Shown: positions 23,058-33,712 of the stretch, one piece after another
How positions within the stretch are numbered: the first letter of the stretch is position 1
Layout of the letters: the number at the start of each line of letters is the position of its first letter
Source: Pseudocercospora fijiensis CIRAD86
Lineage: Eukaryota > Ascomycota > Dothideomycetes > Mycosphaerellales > Mycosphaerellaceae
Assembly (NCBI RefSeq): GCF_000340215.1
Contig: NW_006921535.1
Coordinates: 2,693,122 to 2,757,121, forward strand
Direction of reading: 5' to 3'
Length of the DNA: 64,000 nt
The notes under the pieces: generated by a model
Seen by the model: the letters and a program-made list of their open reading frames with translations, nothing else
What the model was told of the DNA's origin: nothing
Database searches by the model: none
Made by a program: the position numbers and the translations under genes

Positions 23058-24648
23058 TTACTCCGCCTCGCTCGTGAAGTTCGTCTGCGTCAAATTCGTA
23101 TCACCAGGCAAAATGAAAGGCTTGACCTTGGGCAACCTATTCAAAGTATCCTCCGAAAAGCCCAAATGATCCTTGACAATCTGCTTTGGAGTGAGACCGA
23201 GCCATTGTGCGACCGAAATATCGTTATACGCCGGGGCTTGGAGCACCTCTGAACATCAGAAAGTCAGCGCATCATATTCAAACATCACTTCCAGGTGCTC
23301 GCAACTCACCAAGGTAGATCAGATCAGTATTTCCAGTATTCTCAAGATAATGAGCTGTAGTCACCGGCACATATCCCGTATCACCAGCCTGGAAATTGAA
23401 AGTGCTGGAACTCTGCGGAGCCTGGTATACTGTCAACCGACCTTGTCCAGCGATGATATAATCCCATTCGTCGGAAGTTGTATGCCAATGCAGCTCACGC
23501 ATGGCTCCTGGCTTAACCGTGAACAGCGCTACGGCAAAGTCCTTCGCGATTGGGAATGTTACAGAGTCCAAGATTTTGACGCTGCCGCCTGGGACGGTAT
23601 AGGGTTCCTGCTGAGAGAAATGGTAGCTGTAACTCACTTCCTGTGGAATGATGCCGGCCGGACCAGTGACATTCTGCTCAGAGATGTTGGCTGGCGCAGG
23701 TGTGCCAGGGAAGATGTAAAGCTGGCCCTCAGGAATATTGTCGAACGCGCTTGTGTCGACTCGAAGGTCTTTGGCGAGCACGGATTTCGGATTTCTTTCA
23801 AAGAGCTCGGAGACGAGGAAGGTGTTGTCTTCGCTGAACTCGCCGCTGTCGAAGACGAGAAGGAACTCGCAGCCGTCCCCGTGAGCCTGGATCGAATGCG
23901 GGACGCCGGCAGGGAAGAACCACACGTCACCGGCTTGGAGATCATCGGTAAAGGTCTGACCTGCTTCGTTGACGGACGTCACGCGGACAGAGCCATTCAG
24001 CATGAGCGACCACTCATTTGCCTGATGCCAGTGAAGTTCTCGGTAGGCATTAGGCTCGAGCATCATGTCAACACCAGCCATCTCAGTGGCGATGGGCAAT
24101 TGCTCCACATTCTGCTGACGTGCCCAGCCAGCTGCCTCTTTACCATGTCTGTTGTGTGAGAGAGCGAGGGGCCATTTTGCATTAGGAACATCGCCTGAGT
24201 CTGTGCCAGGTGGCGCGTAAAGATCCGGATTCTGCTTCTCGAGCTGTCGATTACGTGGACCAGGATCGGTAGGCGAGTTGGTGCCACCTCGGATGGGCTG
24301 GGGATTCTCGACTGAGGCGAGGTCCAAGTAAAGACCAAGGTCTGCGTCCTCGGACTGTCCTGCTGCGAGCTGAAATTGGTCTTCGGGGACTGTTGCTGGG
24401 AGCGAAGTGTCTACTGGGTTTGCAGGATTGTACCCAATCAAACTCTTTGATCCTCGTTGAGCTCCGCTCGCACCTGGTGGACCAAATGCTGTCGCTGTAG
24501 GTACATCAAGTCCAGCCCATGCTGGCGGTGCACCCGTTCCACCTTCTTGTCGCTTTTCACGATGCCAAACGTCTGGTGGTGGCTGTGGTCTTGGTGCCGC
24601 GAAACTAAGCGGCACGAGTGTTGCAAAGATCAGATATCGATGAGCCAT
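23058..24648 (-). CDS. Secreted bicupin oxalate decarboxylase
   Basis: Exons 24648-23310 and 23248-23058 with a 61-bp intron (23249-23309) give 509 residues. A signal peptide (LIFATLVPLSFAA) is followed by a Kex2-like KR at 32-33. The first cupin has ELHWHQANE (His206, His208, Glu212) and His251. The second has ELHWHTTSDE (His387, His389, Glu394) and His433; these are manganese ligand sets. Between them, SEDNT at 272-276 corresponds to the lid that carries the catalytic Glu in decarboxylases, which favours oxalate to formate plus CO2 over oxalate oxidase. Known: fungal OxdC detoxifies secreted or plant oxalate. The downstream ATG at 24648 is preferred to the longer open frame (to 24903) because it supplies the signal peptide. 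Confidence 0.92.
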
Positions 24649-26186
24649 GCTTGGAAGACTCTGATTGAAAGGTGTGGTAGAGTGATACTGAAGGAGATCT
24701 GGGTGCAACTTACCTCCCGCCCCCATCGAGTTTATATCTAATCCGTCGTGTAGACATGCGGGAATGAGGAACTCAATGTCTCCCGCTTTGATGCCATTCC
24801 TGGCCCAGCTGAACGTTCCGCAGCAGCCACACGCGTAGGCATTGCAGCATCGCGCGCACGGCACGCGTAGCAGTTTTCGTCCGGCTGCTGCGTCATCATC
24901 CACACACGGTCAGCTGGTGCTAACGTCTTGCCACGAGCTTGGAAAAGGAAGGTAACCTGATGTGAGTCTCCAGGATGAGTTGGCTCGCGGTAGTGTCGGG
25001 TGCCTGGCGGTCGGCACATTACCGATGTGCGGTTGGAAGTGCCGCCGACTCTGAAACCATATAACATGACGCGAGAGCTGATCGTGCTGAGCCAGCTGTG
25101 TTGGACAAGTGATGTTAGGCAAAGACAAGGTTATTGCTAAGCAACCTTAAGCCTGCTGATGGAGGCGACAATTGGTCAGGACTAGAAGAAGCATCAGACT
25201 TTGACGTTTGGCAACAAGGCGGATGCCCGTCCTCGTGCATAATAGCGCCGAGTTGACAAAGCCGCGACGTAGATCTGTGATGAGTATTAAGTAATAGCAG
25301 CGGATATGTCGGGAGCCCGGAGATCAGAACTGGAGGTAACATGAACAAGTCGGAAGTGGTCTGTAAGCGCGAAGAGCTCCACCAGACACATCTCAATAAT
25401 GGTTGGAAGAAACGTGCCCAAAATTGTTGCTGTTCCTCGCATGCACCTCTCCATCACTCAAGCCTTTTGTCAAGCCTTTCGAGGCAGGCTAATGCCGCCT
25501 AGTAGCAACGATGCTTGTCGACTAATTGCAAAAATGCATTTTGACGTTGGCGTAATGATGAGGTGCGGTCCGGCATATCATCCAGAAATCCCGGTAGATG
25601 GTTTGGTCGATCTTGCTGTGTACCTGTCGATAATTGTGCAGGCCAAACATAACACCATCAAAGTTTCAGCTGCATTTAATGCTGGGCTGGCTGGTACAGG
25701 CATGTCGTGCATACAGTACACTGCAAATTCCGAGTGACAGGGCTCGATCTACAGAGTGTGAACTGCATGTGGGAAGCCGGTCCGGACCACTTTGCAATCC
25801 GTGCTTTTCTCTGGAGCAAAGATATGCACCAAATTTGCTAATTCAAGGAAAGTTGAAGGATTCTTCCGGACAGTAGAGCGGCTTCCGGTATGCAGTTCAC
25901 ACTCTGTACATGTATTTTGTGTAGGTCATCAACCACACCCGAGGGATCCGGAAGAGCCTTGGCAGAAATGCCACTTGCGCCACAGTCGTATTGGTGAAGT
26001 TCAGGCAAGAACGTAGTCGTGGTCCAGAGGTGGCTTGAATGGGTTTGCTGCTCGATCTGGCCGGCTCATGATGGATGAAGCGCCTCGTCTTCGCAGGTCA
26101 TGTCATATTGACTCCTAGCCATTAAAACCTTGGGTGTCCACCCGAGCAACACCGAGCGGCGACATGGCGTCGTCTAGCATGAAGTC
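24649..26186. other. Intergenic, 1.5 kb, containing a MITE
   Basis: Upstream of the oxalate decarboxylase gene. Apart from the small inverted-repeat element at 25750-25908, nothing convincing is present. Open frames at 25115-25396 (minus) and 25399-25737 (plus) have no recognisable domain. Confidence 0.5.
25750..25908. mobile_element. Tc1/mariner-type MITE, 159 bp with TA target duplication
   Basis: The ends are inverted repeats: TACAGAGTGTGAACTGCAT at 25750-25768 matches perfectly the reverse complement of 25890-25908. The similarity extends inward, with a few mismatches, through GGAAGCCG and TCCGGA to about 25786. Each end carries TA, the target duplicated by Tc1/mariner elements. The interior of about 80 bp has no coding capacity, so it would depend on a transposase elsewhere. 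Confidence 0.75.
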
Positions 26187-26686
26187 TTAAGCAGCACGCC
26201 TGGATGGGCCTTGTGGTACCTTCACAACGCGCTGCTTGCCCGTCTGCTTCCGAGTCGTCGACGTGATGGTGGTAGCAGAATGCGTGTCGTCGTCGCTAAG
26301 CTCCAGAATCCGGATCTCCTCTGCTGGCTTCTCTGCGATTCGACGGCGCTTCCTGTTACTTGCGCCCTCTGTGGCGTCCTTGATCGCGTCCTGCGCTTCT
26401 TGTTCGGACCACTTCTTGAGCACGGCGTCCTCGGCTGTGTTCTCGAGGCTATGGAAGGACGCATGATGATTGCAGCCATCGCAATCAAAGCTGGTCGCGG
26501 CCTAATCACGCGGTTAGAATCATGCCAGGGTAGTAACATGCACGAACGCCTTACCTTGACGGGATGCAACATGAATCTCAAGCATGGACAGGACGATAGA
26601 ATCGATGTTTTGAAATTGCAGCGACCTCGTGGCGGTTTGTATTCCATTGCACTCCAGACGGAGTTACTTGGCGCCTGGTTCGCCAT
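26187..26686 (-). CDS. Small conserved fungal protein with FDCDGCNHHASFH motif
   Basis: Exons 26686-26555 and 26501-26187 with a 53-bp intron (26502-26554, GTAAGG donor, TTCTAAC branch-like site, GATTAG acceptor) give 148 residues. The splice joins LRFMLHPVK to AATSFDCDGCNHHASFH in frame, a Cys/His-rich segment that I recall as recurring in uncharacterised Pezizomycotina proteins. The C-terminal half is charged, with a possible nuclear signal (SNRKRRR) and an acidic ELSDDD patch (possible SUMO-interacting type). Function unknown; the Cys-x2-Cys-x-His-His cluster may bind metal. The open frame continues upstream of 26686 without an ATG, so a further 5' exon is possible. It is divergent from RPC9 across about 545 bp. 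A plus-strand frame over the same region is a shadow. Confidence 0.72.
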
Positions 26687-27231
26687 ATCTTGCTGCAGAA
26701 GGAGCATGCAGCTGAGACCTGGTAATGATCGTCTTGTGTTGTTACATTTGTTGTTGATGCAAGTGAAGCGTGGGTGTCGGCGTTGGCGCCTTCGACCAGG
26801 AACAGGGAAGGCGCGGTCGAGGCGCTGTTCCACGTGACCTGATCAACAGGTTTTATTTATTTATTTATTGTTTATTTCACTTCACTTGACTTTTGCGTGG
26901 CCAACGCATCCAGCGGTAAAAGGAACAGCCTGGATACGCTCCGGAGAGACCTGGCCGTTGAGCGCGAGTTGAATCTGTTGCATTGCTTCGAGAAGATGCA
27001 TTGAATCCATCGAACAGGCCAACAGACAGGCACCTCCATAGGAATTATTTGGGAGAGGAGGTAAGTCTTGTGTGTGCCCATGTCCTGATCTGCATCTTTC
27101 CGATGCGAGTCGTCTCAATCTCACAACCCCACAAATCGGCTCGCACGTGATCATTCGAGCTCCATGTCTCAGCTTTTTCCCGACAACTTCTGACGTTACT
27201 CCTCACCGACACGTCGGCCCTCGTCGCGACC
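26687..27231. promoter_or_regulatory. Divergent intergenic region upstream of small Cys/His protein and RPC9
   Basis: About 545 bp between two divergent starts. It contains a TTTATTTATTTATTTATTG run at about 26853-26872. No individual regulatory site can be named with confidence. Confidence 0.4.
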
Positions 27232-27792
27232 ATGAAGGTCCTTGACGCAGGCGACCACCCTCTCTCCAACGCCGACGTCCTCGACTGGGTCCAACGCAAA
27301 CGTGCCCAGCACGCCGCCGAAGACGCCGAAGACAAATTCAAAGCAAAGTCCAAAAAGGACTTCGTCCCAGCTCAGCGCCCCAAGAACTTCATGCGCATGC
27401 TCGACCGCACCGAACGCGAGCTCGCCTCAGAAAAATACCCCTACACCAAAAACCCTTCAGCGTATTCAGGCGACGCCCGTAAATCCGCATTCCAAGCTTT
27501 CGTGCTTGAAGCAGAAAATGTTATCCAAGATGCTCTCCAGGACGAATGGAGGGAGAAATTACAAGGCATGTCGCGAGAACAGATCGATAAGGAGTTTGAG
27601 CCGGTACAGGAAATGAAGTGTTTAACCGAGCCGGAAATGCTCATGCTGTATAATCATGCGCCGCAGTGTGTGGAGATGCTGCAGCCTATGATTGAGAATT
27701 GTGAGGAGAGGTTTACGGCAGAGGAACAGCAGATGCTGGTTGATGTTGTGGTCAGGGTTTTGAGACCCGATGAGGTGCCAAGTGAGGGTTAG
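27232..27792 (+). CDS. RPC17: RNA polymerase III subunit RPC9 (Rpb4/CRCP family)
   Basis: Single exon, 186 residues. The N-terminal MKVLDAGDHPLSNADVLDWV is the start typical of RPC9/Rpc17. After a charged linker, the C-terminal helical HRDC-like domain of the Rpb4/RPC9 core is visible (EMKCLTEPEMLMLYNHAPQCVEMLQPMIENCEERFTAEEQ, in pieces). Yeast Rpc17 has 161 residues; the small excess lies in the linker. Known: with Rpc25 it forms the stalk of Pol III and contacts TFIIIB during initiation, acting in the nucleus. The ATG context (GCGACCATGA) fits a fungal start. Confidence 0.9.
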   Translation: MKVLDAGDHPLSNADVLDWVQRKRAQHAAEDAEDKFKAKSKKDFVPAQRPKNFMRMLDRTERELASEKYPYTKNPSAYSGDARKSAFQAFVLEAENVIQDALQDEWREKLQGMSREQIDKEFEPVQEMKCLTEPEMLMLYNHAPQCVEMLQPMIENCEERFTAEEQQMLVDVVVRVLRPDEVPSEG

Positions 27793-28475
27793 GAACTTCC
27801 TTTGCATCCTCGTGGGGACCATGGTACCAAAAAGAGAACTGATTCTATGGAAATGGATAGGTTTTTCGAGGGAGTGAGAGGGCTGGGGAGGAAGAGAATT
27901 CAGCAGGAGGCTGACGCTTGGGGAATGAGCGCCGAGAACTGATCCAGAAATCTCGTCAAGCATTAGAGACACGTTTTGTCGGTGTCGGTGTCTTGTACTG
28001 GATACCGACGAAGCAAGCCTAAACCTGTCCACTGACCAGCAAGGGTCGAGAGGAAGAGTCATGGGACGGGAAAGTGTCCCTCTACTGAGGCCTTGGGTTC
28101 ATGAATGAGATGAGTGACGCGTCGGTAACAAGCCGTTGACGCTGTGATTGCCTCGCAAATGAAGGTGGGTATAGCGAAATATGGACACGACTCCGCCGAC
28201 AGACTGCGTCCACCAACCTATCATCCATCCCACCAAAGATCAACATTACAGAGTCTTATCTCTTACATTATAGGTATGCTTTATCTTGTCTGACACTTCA
28301 CAGGACTGCCGTTTTGCTAACATTCAATCATTTGGAGAAGAGAAAACTCCGTCGCCGATGCATCTATGCTTCAATGCTTTCGTTCGTCCGTCTATTGCTT
28401 CTTGGTGGAAGCACTCGGAAACATGTTTTCGTACGCAGCCTGCGACAACAAGAGACGCATCAGCAGAGTTCTTCC
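27793..28475. other. Intergenic between convergent RPC9 and SDR genes
   Basis: Tail-to-tail region holding the 3' ends of both genes. Minor open frames (27622-28062 minus, 28314-28730 plus) are shadows or random. Nothing else was seen. Confidence 0.5.
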
Positions 28476-29522
28476 TCACTTAAGAAATTCCTTCTGGACT
28501 ACCTTCGTTCTCGTGTCGCCGAGCCGGAACATGCCCAACGGCACCCAGACGGGGAAGGATCTCAGCCACACGGCAATGCCCAAGTTGCCTGCGATGACGA
28601 TTTGCTTGCCCTTGCAGCTCAAGATCTGCTTGACAACTGCATCTGCGACACTCTCTGCTGTGATCACCTTTGCGCCGCCTGCCTCGAGCTGTGCTTTGAA
28701 CGGTGCGACCATGGGTGTTGCGGCGAATGATGGGTGGACAACTGAGAACTTCACTTCGGGGGCGTCGAGGAAGACGCGAGCTTCCTGAATCAGTCCTTCG
28801 TGGAAGCCGAGTGCGGCAACCTTGGTGTTGCTGTATGGCACGAGGCCTGGGGTAGTTGCGAAGGAGGCCATAGATGCGATGGTGACGACATGGCCCTTCT
28901 TCTTCTTCGCCATGGCTGGGAGGAACTCTTGCACTGTGTAGTAATGCGAAATGATGTTGATGCCGAATACTCTCTTTAGCGCCTCCTCGGACTGCTCCAG
29001 AATCGGACCCTCGCTCGAGATACCTGCATTGTTCACCAGTATCGTAGGGTCGCCGAACCGTTGTCTGATCTGGTTCGCAACATGTGCGACTTGTGCGCGG
29101 TCTGTGACATCGCACTTGAAATAGTGAATCTTTGGATAGGCTCGGAACGTCGGATTCGGCTCGTCTTGGATGTCCAGAGCCATAATGTTGACGCCTCTCC
29201 GCGCAAGATCCTTAGACATCAGACTTCCAAACCCGCCATTTGCACCTGTAATGACGGCAACTTCGGTGGGCCAGTTGTATCGATGTCTCTCCGATCGAAG
29301 TCGAAAGTTGTTCTGAGCGAGTTCTGATAGTCTCCTGTTGAGATCCTTGACCACACCGATCGCTACCAGCCACTTCAGCGCCGTGATTATTCTCCCGACG
29401 TTGTCGGCCGAAACATATTGCTCGAGCTGCGCGACGAGCGGCTTTCGAAAACGATCCGGAGCGGCAGTCAGAGCGAAGAGCAGTGCGCCTGTGATGGCTG
29501 GGGTGAGGAGTCTGCCGGCCAT
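28476..29522 (-). CDS. Membrane-anchored short-chain dehydrogenase/reductase (16C/RDH10-like)
   Basis: 348 residues, single exon. An N-terminal hydrophobic stretch (about 8-20) and a second around 46-58 suggest membrane anchoring. The Rossmann motif TGANGGFG is at 92-99, NNAG at 164-167, and the Ser-Tyr-Lys catalytic set is S217, Y230, K234 (YSNTK). Known: classical SDRs oxidise or reduce alcohols, ketones or retinoid-like lipids with NAD(P)(H); the layout with N-terminal membrane segments matches the 16C group. The substrate is not predictable. The ATG at 29522 is chosen because the frame further upstream (to 29684) is a poly-Ala tract from a CAG-type repeat. It is divergent from MTG2. Confidence 0.87.
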   Translation of the reverse strand: MAGRLLTPAITGALLFALTAAPDRFRKPLVAQLEQYVSADNVGRIITALKWLVAIGVVKDLNRRLSELAQNNFRLRSERHRYNWPTEVAVITGANGGFGSLMSKDLARRGVNIMALDIQDEPNPTFRAYPKIHYFKCDVTDRAQVAHVANQIRQRFGDPTILVNNAGISSEGPILEQSEEALKRVFGINIISHYYTVQEFLPAMAKKKKGHVVTIASMASFATTPGLVPYSNTKVAALGFHEGLIQEARVFLDAPEVKFSVVHPSFAATPMVAPFKAQLEAGGAKVITAESVADAVVKQILSCKGKQIVIAGNLGIAVWLRSFPVWVPLGMFRLGDTRTKVVQKEFLK

Positions 29523-29573
29523 CCCGGGGGCAGTTGTGCTGTGAAAGGGAAACGGACGGTGATGCTGAGGAAG

Positions 29574-29574
<1 letters not shown>

Positions 29575-29605
<31 letters not shown>
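29575..29605. repeat. GCA trinucleotide microsatellite in SDR 5' flank
   Basis: About ten consecutive GCA units lie some 55 bp upstream of the SDR start codon, in the presumed 5' UTR. Confidence 0.85.
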
Positions 29606-29606
<1 letters not shown>

Positions 29607-30213
29607 TGGGATGCGAGACAACAATAATAAAATAGCCCTTTCTTGCTTGCCTCGGGAGATACTGCTTGTTCTTATGCATGGCAAATTCCAGGCAGGCTTG
29701 ACTTCATGTGGAACACAGTGGAAGGCTGCGCGCTGACATCAATCAGCCTCCCGCAAGCAGCCCGTTGTCGCATTGCGGGGAGCGTCGCGCTGGTATTGGC
29801 TGGTATGCAGATGCCTCGGTGCTTCGGGCGCTGGCAGCCAGATTGCCTCGAGAATGATTAATGATTCTGGTGATGTTGTTGCCCAGGACGTCGAAGGTTC
29901 AGCGAAGCTGCGATCGGACGCTCCTGTTCGCACGCTCGCACATGGAGCCCGCCCAGCCCGCCCCACCCTCGCACCGCACCGCGCTGAACATCCATGGTCG
30001 TTTGCCGTGCCGACTTGCGACTGGCCACACTTCGGCAGCCTTTGCCCTGATCTGTGCTGGTCGGCAGAAGATCCATGGGCATTCTCCTCCAGCCGGCCGG
30101 GATAGTGATGAATGCATTATTTGCATGTGCCAGGCCCCTTCGTACCTTAACCCAACCCACACAACTGCTCGTTAAGGATTATACAGCAGCGCATATACGA
30201 CGCATACCATCGA
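29606..30213. promoter_or_regulatory. Divergent promoter region of SDR and MTG2
   Basis: Head-to-head arrangement. No recognisable coding; a GC-rich patch with CGCACCGC-type motifs lies near 29940-29990. Individual sites cannot be assigned. Confidence 0.35.
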
Positions 30214-31983
30214 ATGGTCTTCTTCAAGGCTGCCTCGGCGCGACTGTTCGAAACATCCACCCTGACCCCGTTTCTCTATCCGTGCTTCAACACGCCCTGC
30301 GCCGCCACCGCTGCCATCACGAACCGATCCAAAGCACGCGTGCGGCGTCCGACATGTACTAGGAGCATCAGGCGCGCACAGAGTACTGCTTCTGCTGCTG
30401 CCCATGCACCCACAACCGACCCCGACGCTGTAGACGTGCACAAGTACGACCATCTCGACCCCTCACCGGCCGACTATTCATCCACACCCTTCACAGATGC
30501 ATGTGCATTGAGGGTGACTGCGGGTGCTGGTGGCCACGGCTGCATCTCCTTCTTGCGCGAGAAGTACATTGCCAACGGCCCACCGAATGGTGGCGATGGC
30601 GGTACGGGCGGCAGCGTGTACATACAGGCTGTTCAAGGAGAGACAAGCCTGCACAAGCTCGCGCGGAGAAGTCATTTGAAGGCGGGAAGGGGCAAGAATG
30701 GCCAGGGCAGTCTGAAGGGAGGTGCGAGGGGCGAAGATCTTCTAATCACAGTTCCTGTAGGGACTGTCGTCCGAGAAGTAAGACGTCATGATCCGCTCGA
30801 TGAGGAAGAGAGGGCGTACGGGCTGCACAGAAGATTTGCTGAAGGAGCAGAGGATGGAGAACACACACCTGAACAGGGACTATGGCAGCTTGATAAGTGG
30901 CTGCTGTATCCCGGTGTGATGCCAAAGCACTTCACTTCAGCAGATCTTCCTCGTCTGCCAAGACCGAGACGAAGCAATCTGGTGTCAATGCAGCCACCAG
31001 CCCCTCTGCGGCTGGATCTAGACAAGGCAATGGACACGCCCATGCTTCTAGCAGCAGGGGCGATGGGTGGTCTCGGCAATCCTCATTTCGTGAGCAAGTC
31101 AGTCCTGAAACCCAAGTATGCCACCAAAGGTCATGATGGCGTGCGCATTGATGTCCAGCTAGAATTGAAGCTGCTTGCAGATGTGGGCCTTGTAGGACTC
31201 CCAAATGCTGGTAAGTCAACTCTTCTGCGGGCTCTGACCAGATCGAGGACAAGAGTGGGCAATTGGGCATTTACGACCTTGAGCCCAAACATCGGCACTC
31301 TGGTGCTGGACGATTACACTGGGCGACCAAGACTGGACACGAGAGGACGGCGGAAAGAGCCGAGGACGAATATCACAATCGCAGACATTCCCGGTCTGAT
31401 CGAAGGCGCACACCTCGATCGTGGGCTAGGACTAGGATTTCTTCGCCACATTGAGCGCGCCGCTGTGCTTGCCTTCGTCCTCGATCTCAGCGCACGAGAT
31501 GCAGTCGAGGCTCTCAAAGGTCTCTGGAATGAAGTCGGCGAATACGAAAATCTGCGCGAGAAACAGCTGAATGCAGACACTGAGCGCACACAACCACAAG
31601 AGGCAGGTCTGGAGACAACGGAGGCATACAAGCCATTCGAAAGTTCTATATCTCCCGGACTTGATCCCGAGTCAGATCTTGAGGAAGGGAGCACGATTGT
31701 CCTCGATCCCGCAGTAGGTCGCGCGCTACCACCGCTACTTTTGCCACCCATTAGTAGCAAGCCTTGGTTCGTGATTGCAACCAAAGCCGATCTGCCAGAA
31801 ACACAAGAGAATTTTGGGCGGCTGCAGGCATATTTGAAGCGCGTACAAGCTGGGGAAGAGGAGCATCCCAGCGGGAAGGAGAATGCTTGGCGTAGAGCTG
31901 TACACTCTGTGCCCGTTTCTGCGATCAATAAGCAGGGTGTCGCACCTATTCCAGAGATCATTATCGGTCTTCTGGATGACTAG
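30214..31983 (+). CDS. MTG2: Mitochondrial Obg-family GTPase MTG2
   Basis: Single exon, 589 residues. A basic, Ser/Arg-rich leader of about 70 residues fits mitochondrial import. The Obg domain begins at about 93, with its glycine-rich strands GGDGGTGGSV, GRGKNGQGSLKGGARGED and TVPVGTVV. The G domain has GLPNAGKST (P-loop), NIGTL, DIPGLIEGA (G3), ATKADL (G4) and VSAINK (G5). Two Gly-poor insertions, one within the Obg domain (about 190-270) and one before G4, lengthen it. Known: Mtg2/ObgH1 assembles the large mitochondrial ribosomal subunit at the inner membrane. All nucleotide-binding motifs are intact. Confidence 0.92.
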   Translation: MVFFKAASARLFETSTLTPFLYPCFNTPCAATAAITNRSKARVRRPTCTRSIRRAQSTASAAAHAPTTDPDAVDVHKYDHLDPSPADYSSTPFTDACALRVTAGAGGHGCISFLREKYIANGPPNGGDGGTGGSVYIQAVQGETSLHKLARRSHLKAGRGKNGQGSLKGGARGEDLLITVPVGTVVREVRRHDPLDEEERAYGLHRRFAEGAEDGEHTPEQGLWQLDKWLLYPGVMPKHFTSADLPRLPRPRRSNLVSMQPPAPLRLDLDKAMDTPMLLAAGAMGGLGNPHFVSKSVLKPKYATKGHDGVRIDVQLELKLLADVGLVGLPNAGKSTLLRALTRSRTRVGNWAFTTLSPNIGTLVLDDYTGRPRLDTRGRRKEPRTNITIADIPGLIEGAHLDRGLGLGFLRHIERAAVLAFVLDLSARDAVEALKGLWNEVGEYENLREKQLNADTERTQPQEAGLETTEAYKPFESSISPGLDPESDLEEGSTIVLDPAVGRALPPLLLPPISSKPWFVIATKADLPETQENFGRLQAYLKRVQAGEEEHPSGKENAWRRAVHSVPVSAINKQGVAPIPEIIIGLLDD

Positions 31984-32537
31984 GATGACGTGAAACGGGA
32001 CGACGTGGAAAGACGCACGTGAGATCTGACTATGGACGCAAAGTCCTGCGCGCAACAGAGGAATCTCAATCTGTAGATGGGCCAAGCGAAACCGTCAAGG
32101 CCGGTCCATAATTTCCTGCAGATACACAACTTTGTTCTGTAGCCGGCCAAGCTCAGAATAGTGGATCTCTTCACCTGTGCTGAATTTACATGTTAGCAAA
32201 GGATCTGGATTGTTACAACGTGCGCAGCAAGCACCCTCGAAGCCCGGCGACATTCAAAATCCACCATCTGAAAGGTCAGGCAAGTGGTTGAGGGCTTTGA
32301 AGCACGTCTGTTGTCGGAATTCTTGCCGTGTTCCTGAATCCGCCGATGTCGTTGTCATTGCGTAAGCGGGTGTAATGGTCAGCACCTTGATGGGAGACCA
32401 GCGGTCTGACTTCAGCATTATTCGGCTTGTTCTTGTTCATGATCTATCCTCACTACATCAACCCTCGTTCTCCATAAAATTAAGCCCTACCCGCGGCTCT
32501 AATACGGTGTCTTGAATGATTCACTCAATGCATCTTC
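31984..32537. other. Intergenic between convergent MTG2 and alcohol dehydrogenase genes
   Basis: Tail-to-tail spacer; no gene, repeat or RNA was recognised. Confidence 0.5.
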
Positions 32538-33712
32538 CTACATCTTCCCACCATTCTTCTCATTCACAAGTGTGATACGATACCGCGCCTTACCCTCTTC
32601 AAAGTCCACAATCGCCTTATTCGCATCCTTCATAGGATACTTATTGATCCATGGCTTGATCTTATGGTCTGCCGCGAGCTTCAACATCTCGTCAATCTCT
32701 GCGGGACTACCAATGGAGGAACCACCAAACTTAATACCCTTGCCGATGAATGCGAAAGCGTTCATTACAGGCAGCTTGTCTTCTGGAGCACCGACTTGGA
32801 TGAATTCGCCCTTGGTCCGTAGCAGGCGGAAGTACCGCGAGAGTGGCATGTTCGGCGAGCTGACCGTGCAGACAATCAGATCGAGGGTCCGGGAATGCTT
32901 CTTGAACCAGTCCTTGTCGTCGTCTGTTGCAATGTACTCGTCTGCGCCGAGCTTGAGGACATCTTCACGCTTGTTGTTGCGACGAGAGATTCCCACGACT
33001 TTATCGGCACCTAGTGCTTTTGCGAACAAAACACCAAAGTGTCCTAGGCCCCCAACGCCAACGATTCCAACCTTCTTGCCTGGACCGCATCCTCCCTGTT
33101 TCAGTGGGCTGTATACCGTCACACCTCCACACAACATCGGTGCCGCCTCTTCACTGGGCAAGCCATCTGGAATCTTCACGACAAAATGACTCGGGCATCT
33201 GTGATAGTCCGCATAGCCACCATAGCTTTCCGTTCCATCACGATATTTGTCCGCGAACGTGTTCACGCTATGTTGACAGTATGGCTCCAGTCCAGCCGAG
33301 CACTCTTCACAATCCGGCTTTAAGCACGACCAGTTCTGAGCTCCCACGCCAACTCTGTCTCCTACTTTTATGCCCTTTTCTGCTTTGCTGCCAACACGCA
33401 CTGCCTTTCCAACGATCTCGTGGCCGACGCAGACGGGGTACGGGGTAGGGCCCCAGCCGGAACGGAGGGTGTGGATATCACTGTTGGGCGAGAACAGGTC
33501 AGCCAACAAGGCTTCGAGAGAAAAGATACCATGGTCTTGCCCGCCTACCTGCCACAAATCCCACAATGCGTGATCTCAATGTCAATATCCGTCTCCTCCC
33601 AATTCTTGGGATTGGGGAATTTCTGCCACACCATCTTACCCTCGGCAGAGGACTTGTCCAAGCCCATCCATCCTTCGAAGCTGTAGTCTTGAGGTTGCTT
33701 CGCGTTCACCAT
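32538..33712 (-). CDS. Zinc-dependent NADP(H) alcohol dehydrogenase, ADH6/cinnamyl-alcohol type
   Basis: Exons 33712-33549 and 33480-32538 with a 68-bp intron (33481-33548) join CGICG to SDIH in frame, giving 368 residues. The catalytic zinc ligands are the Cys in HCGICGSDIH, His in GHEIVG and a Cys further on (MLCGGVTVY). The structural zinc loop is CLKPDCEECSAGLEPYC. The coenzyme site is GVGGLGHFG, followed by SRRNNKR, whose Arg residues favour NADP. Known: the Adh6/CAD group reduces medium-chain and aromatic aldehydes in the cytosol. The ATG at 33712 (CACCATGGTGA) is preferred over an earlier one at 33799. Confidence 0.92.

Noticed and set aside
25399..25737. 112-codon plus-strand frame
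   Set aside because: No domain, no splice partner, located in intergenic DNA beside a MITE; could be chance.
26211..26837. 208-codon plus-strand frame
   Set aside because: Antiparallel shadow of the spliced small gene at 26187-26686, which has the better splice signals and a recognisable motif.
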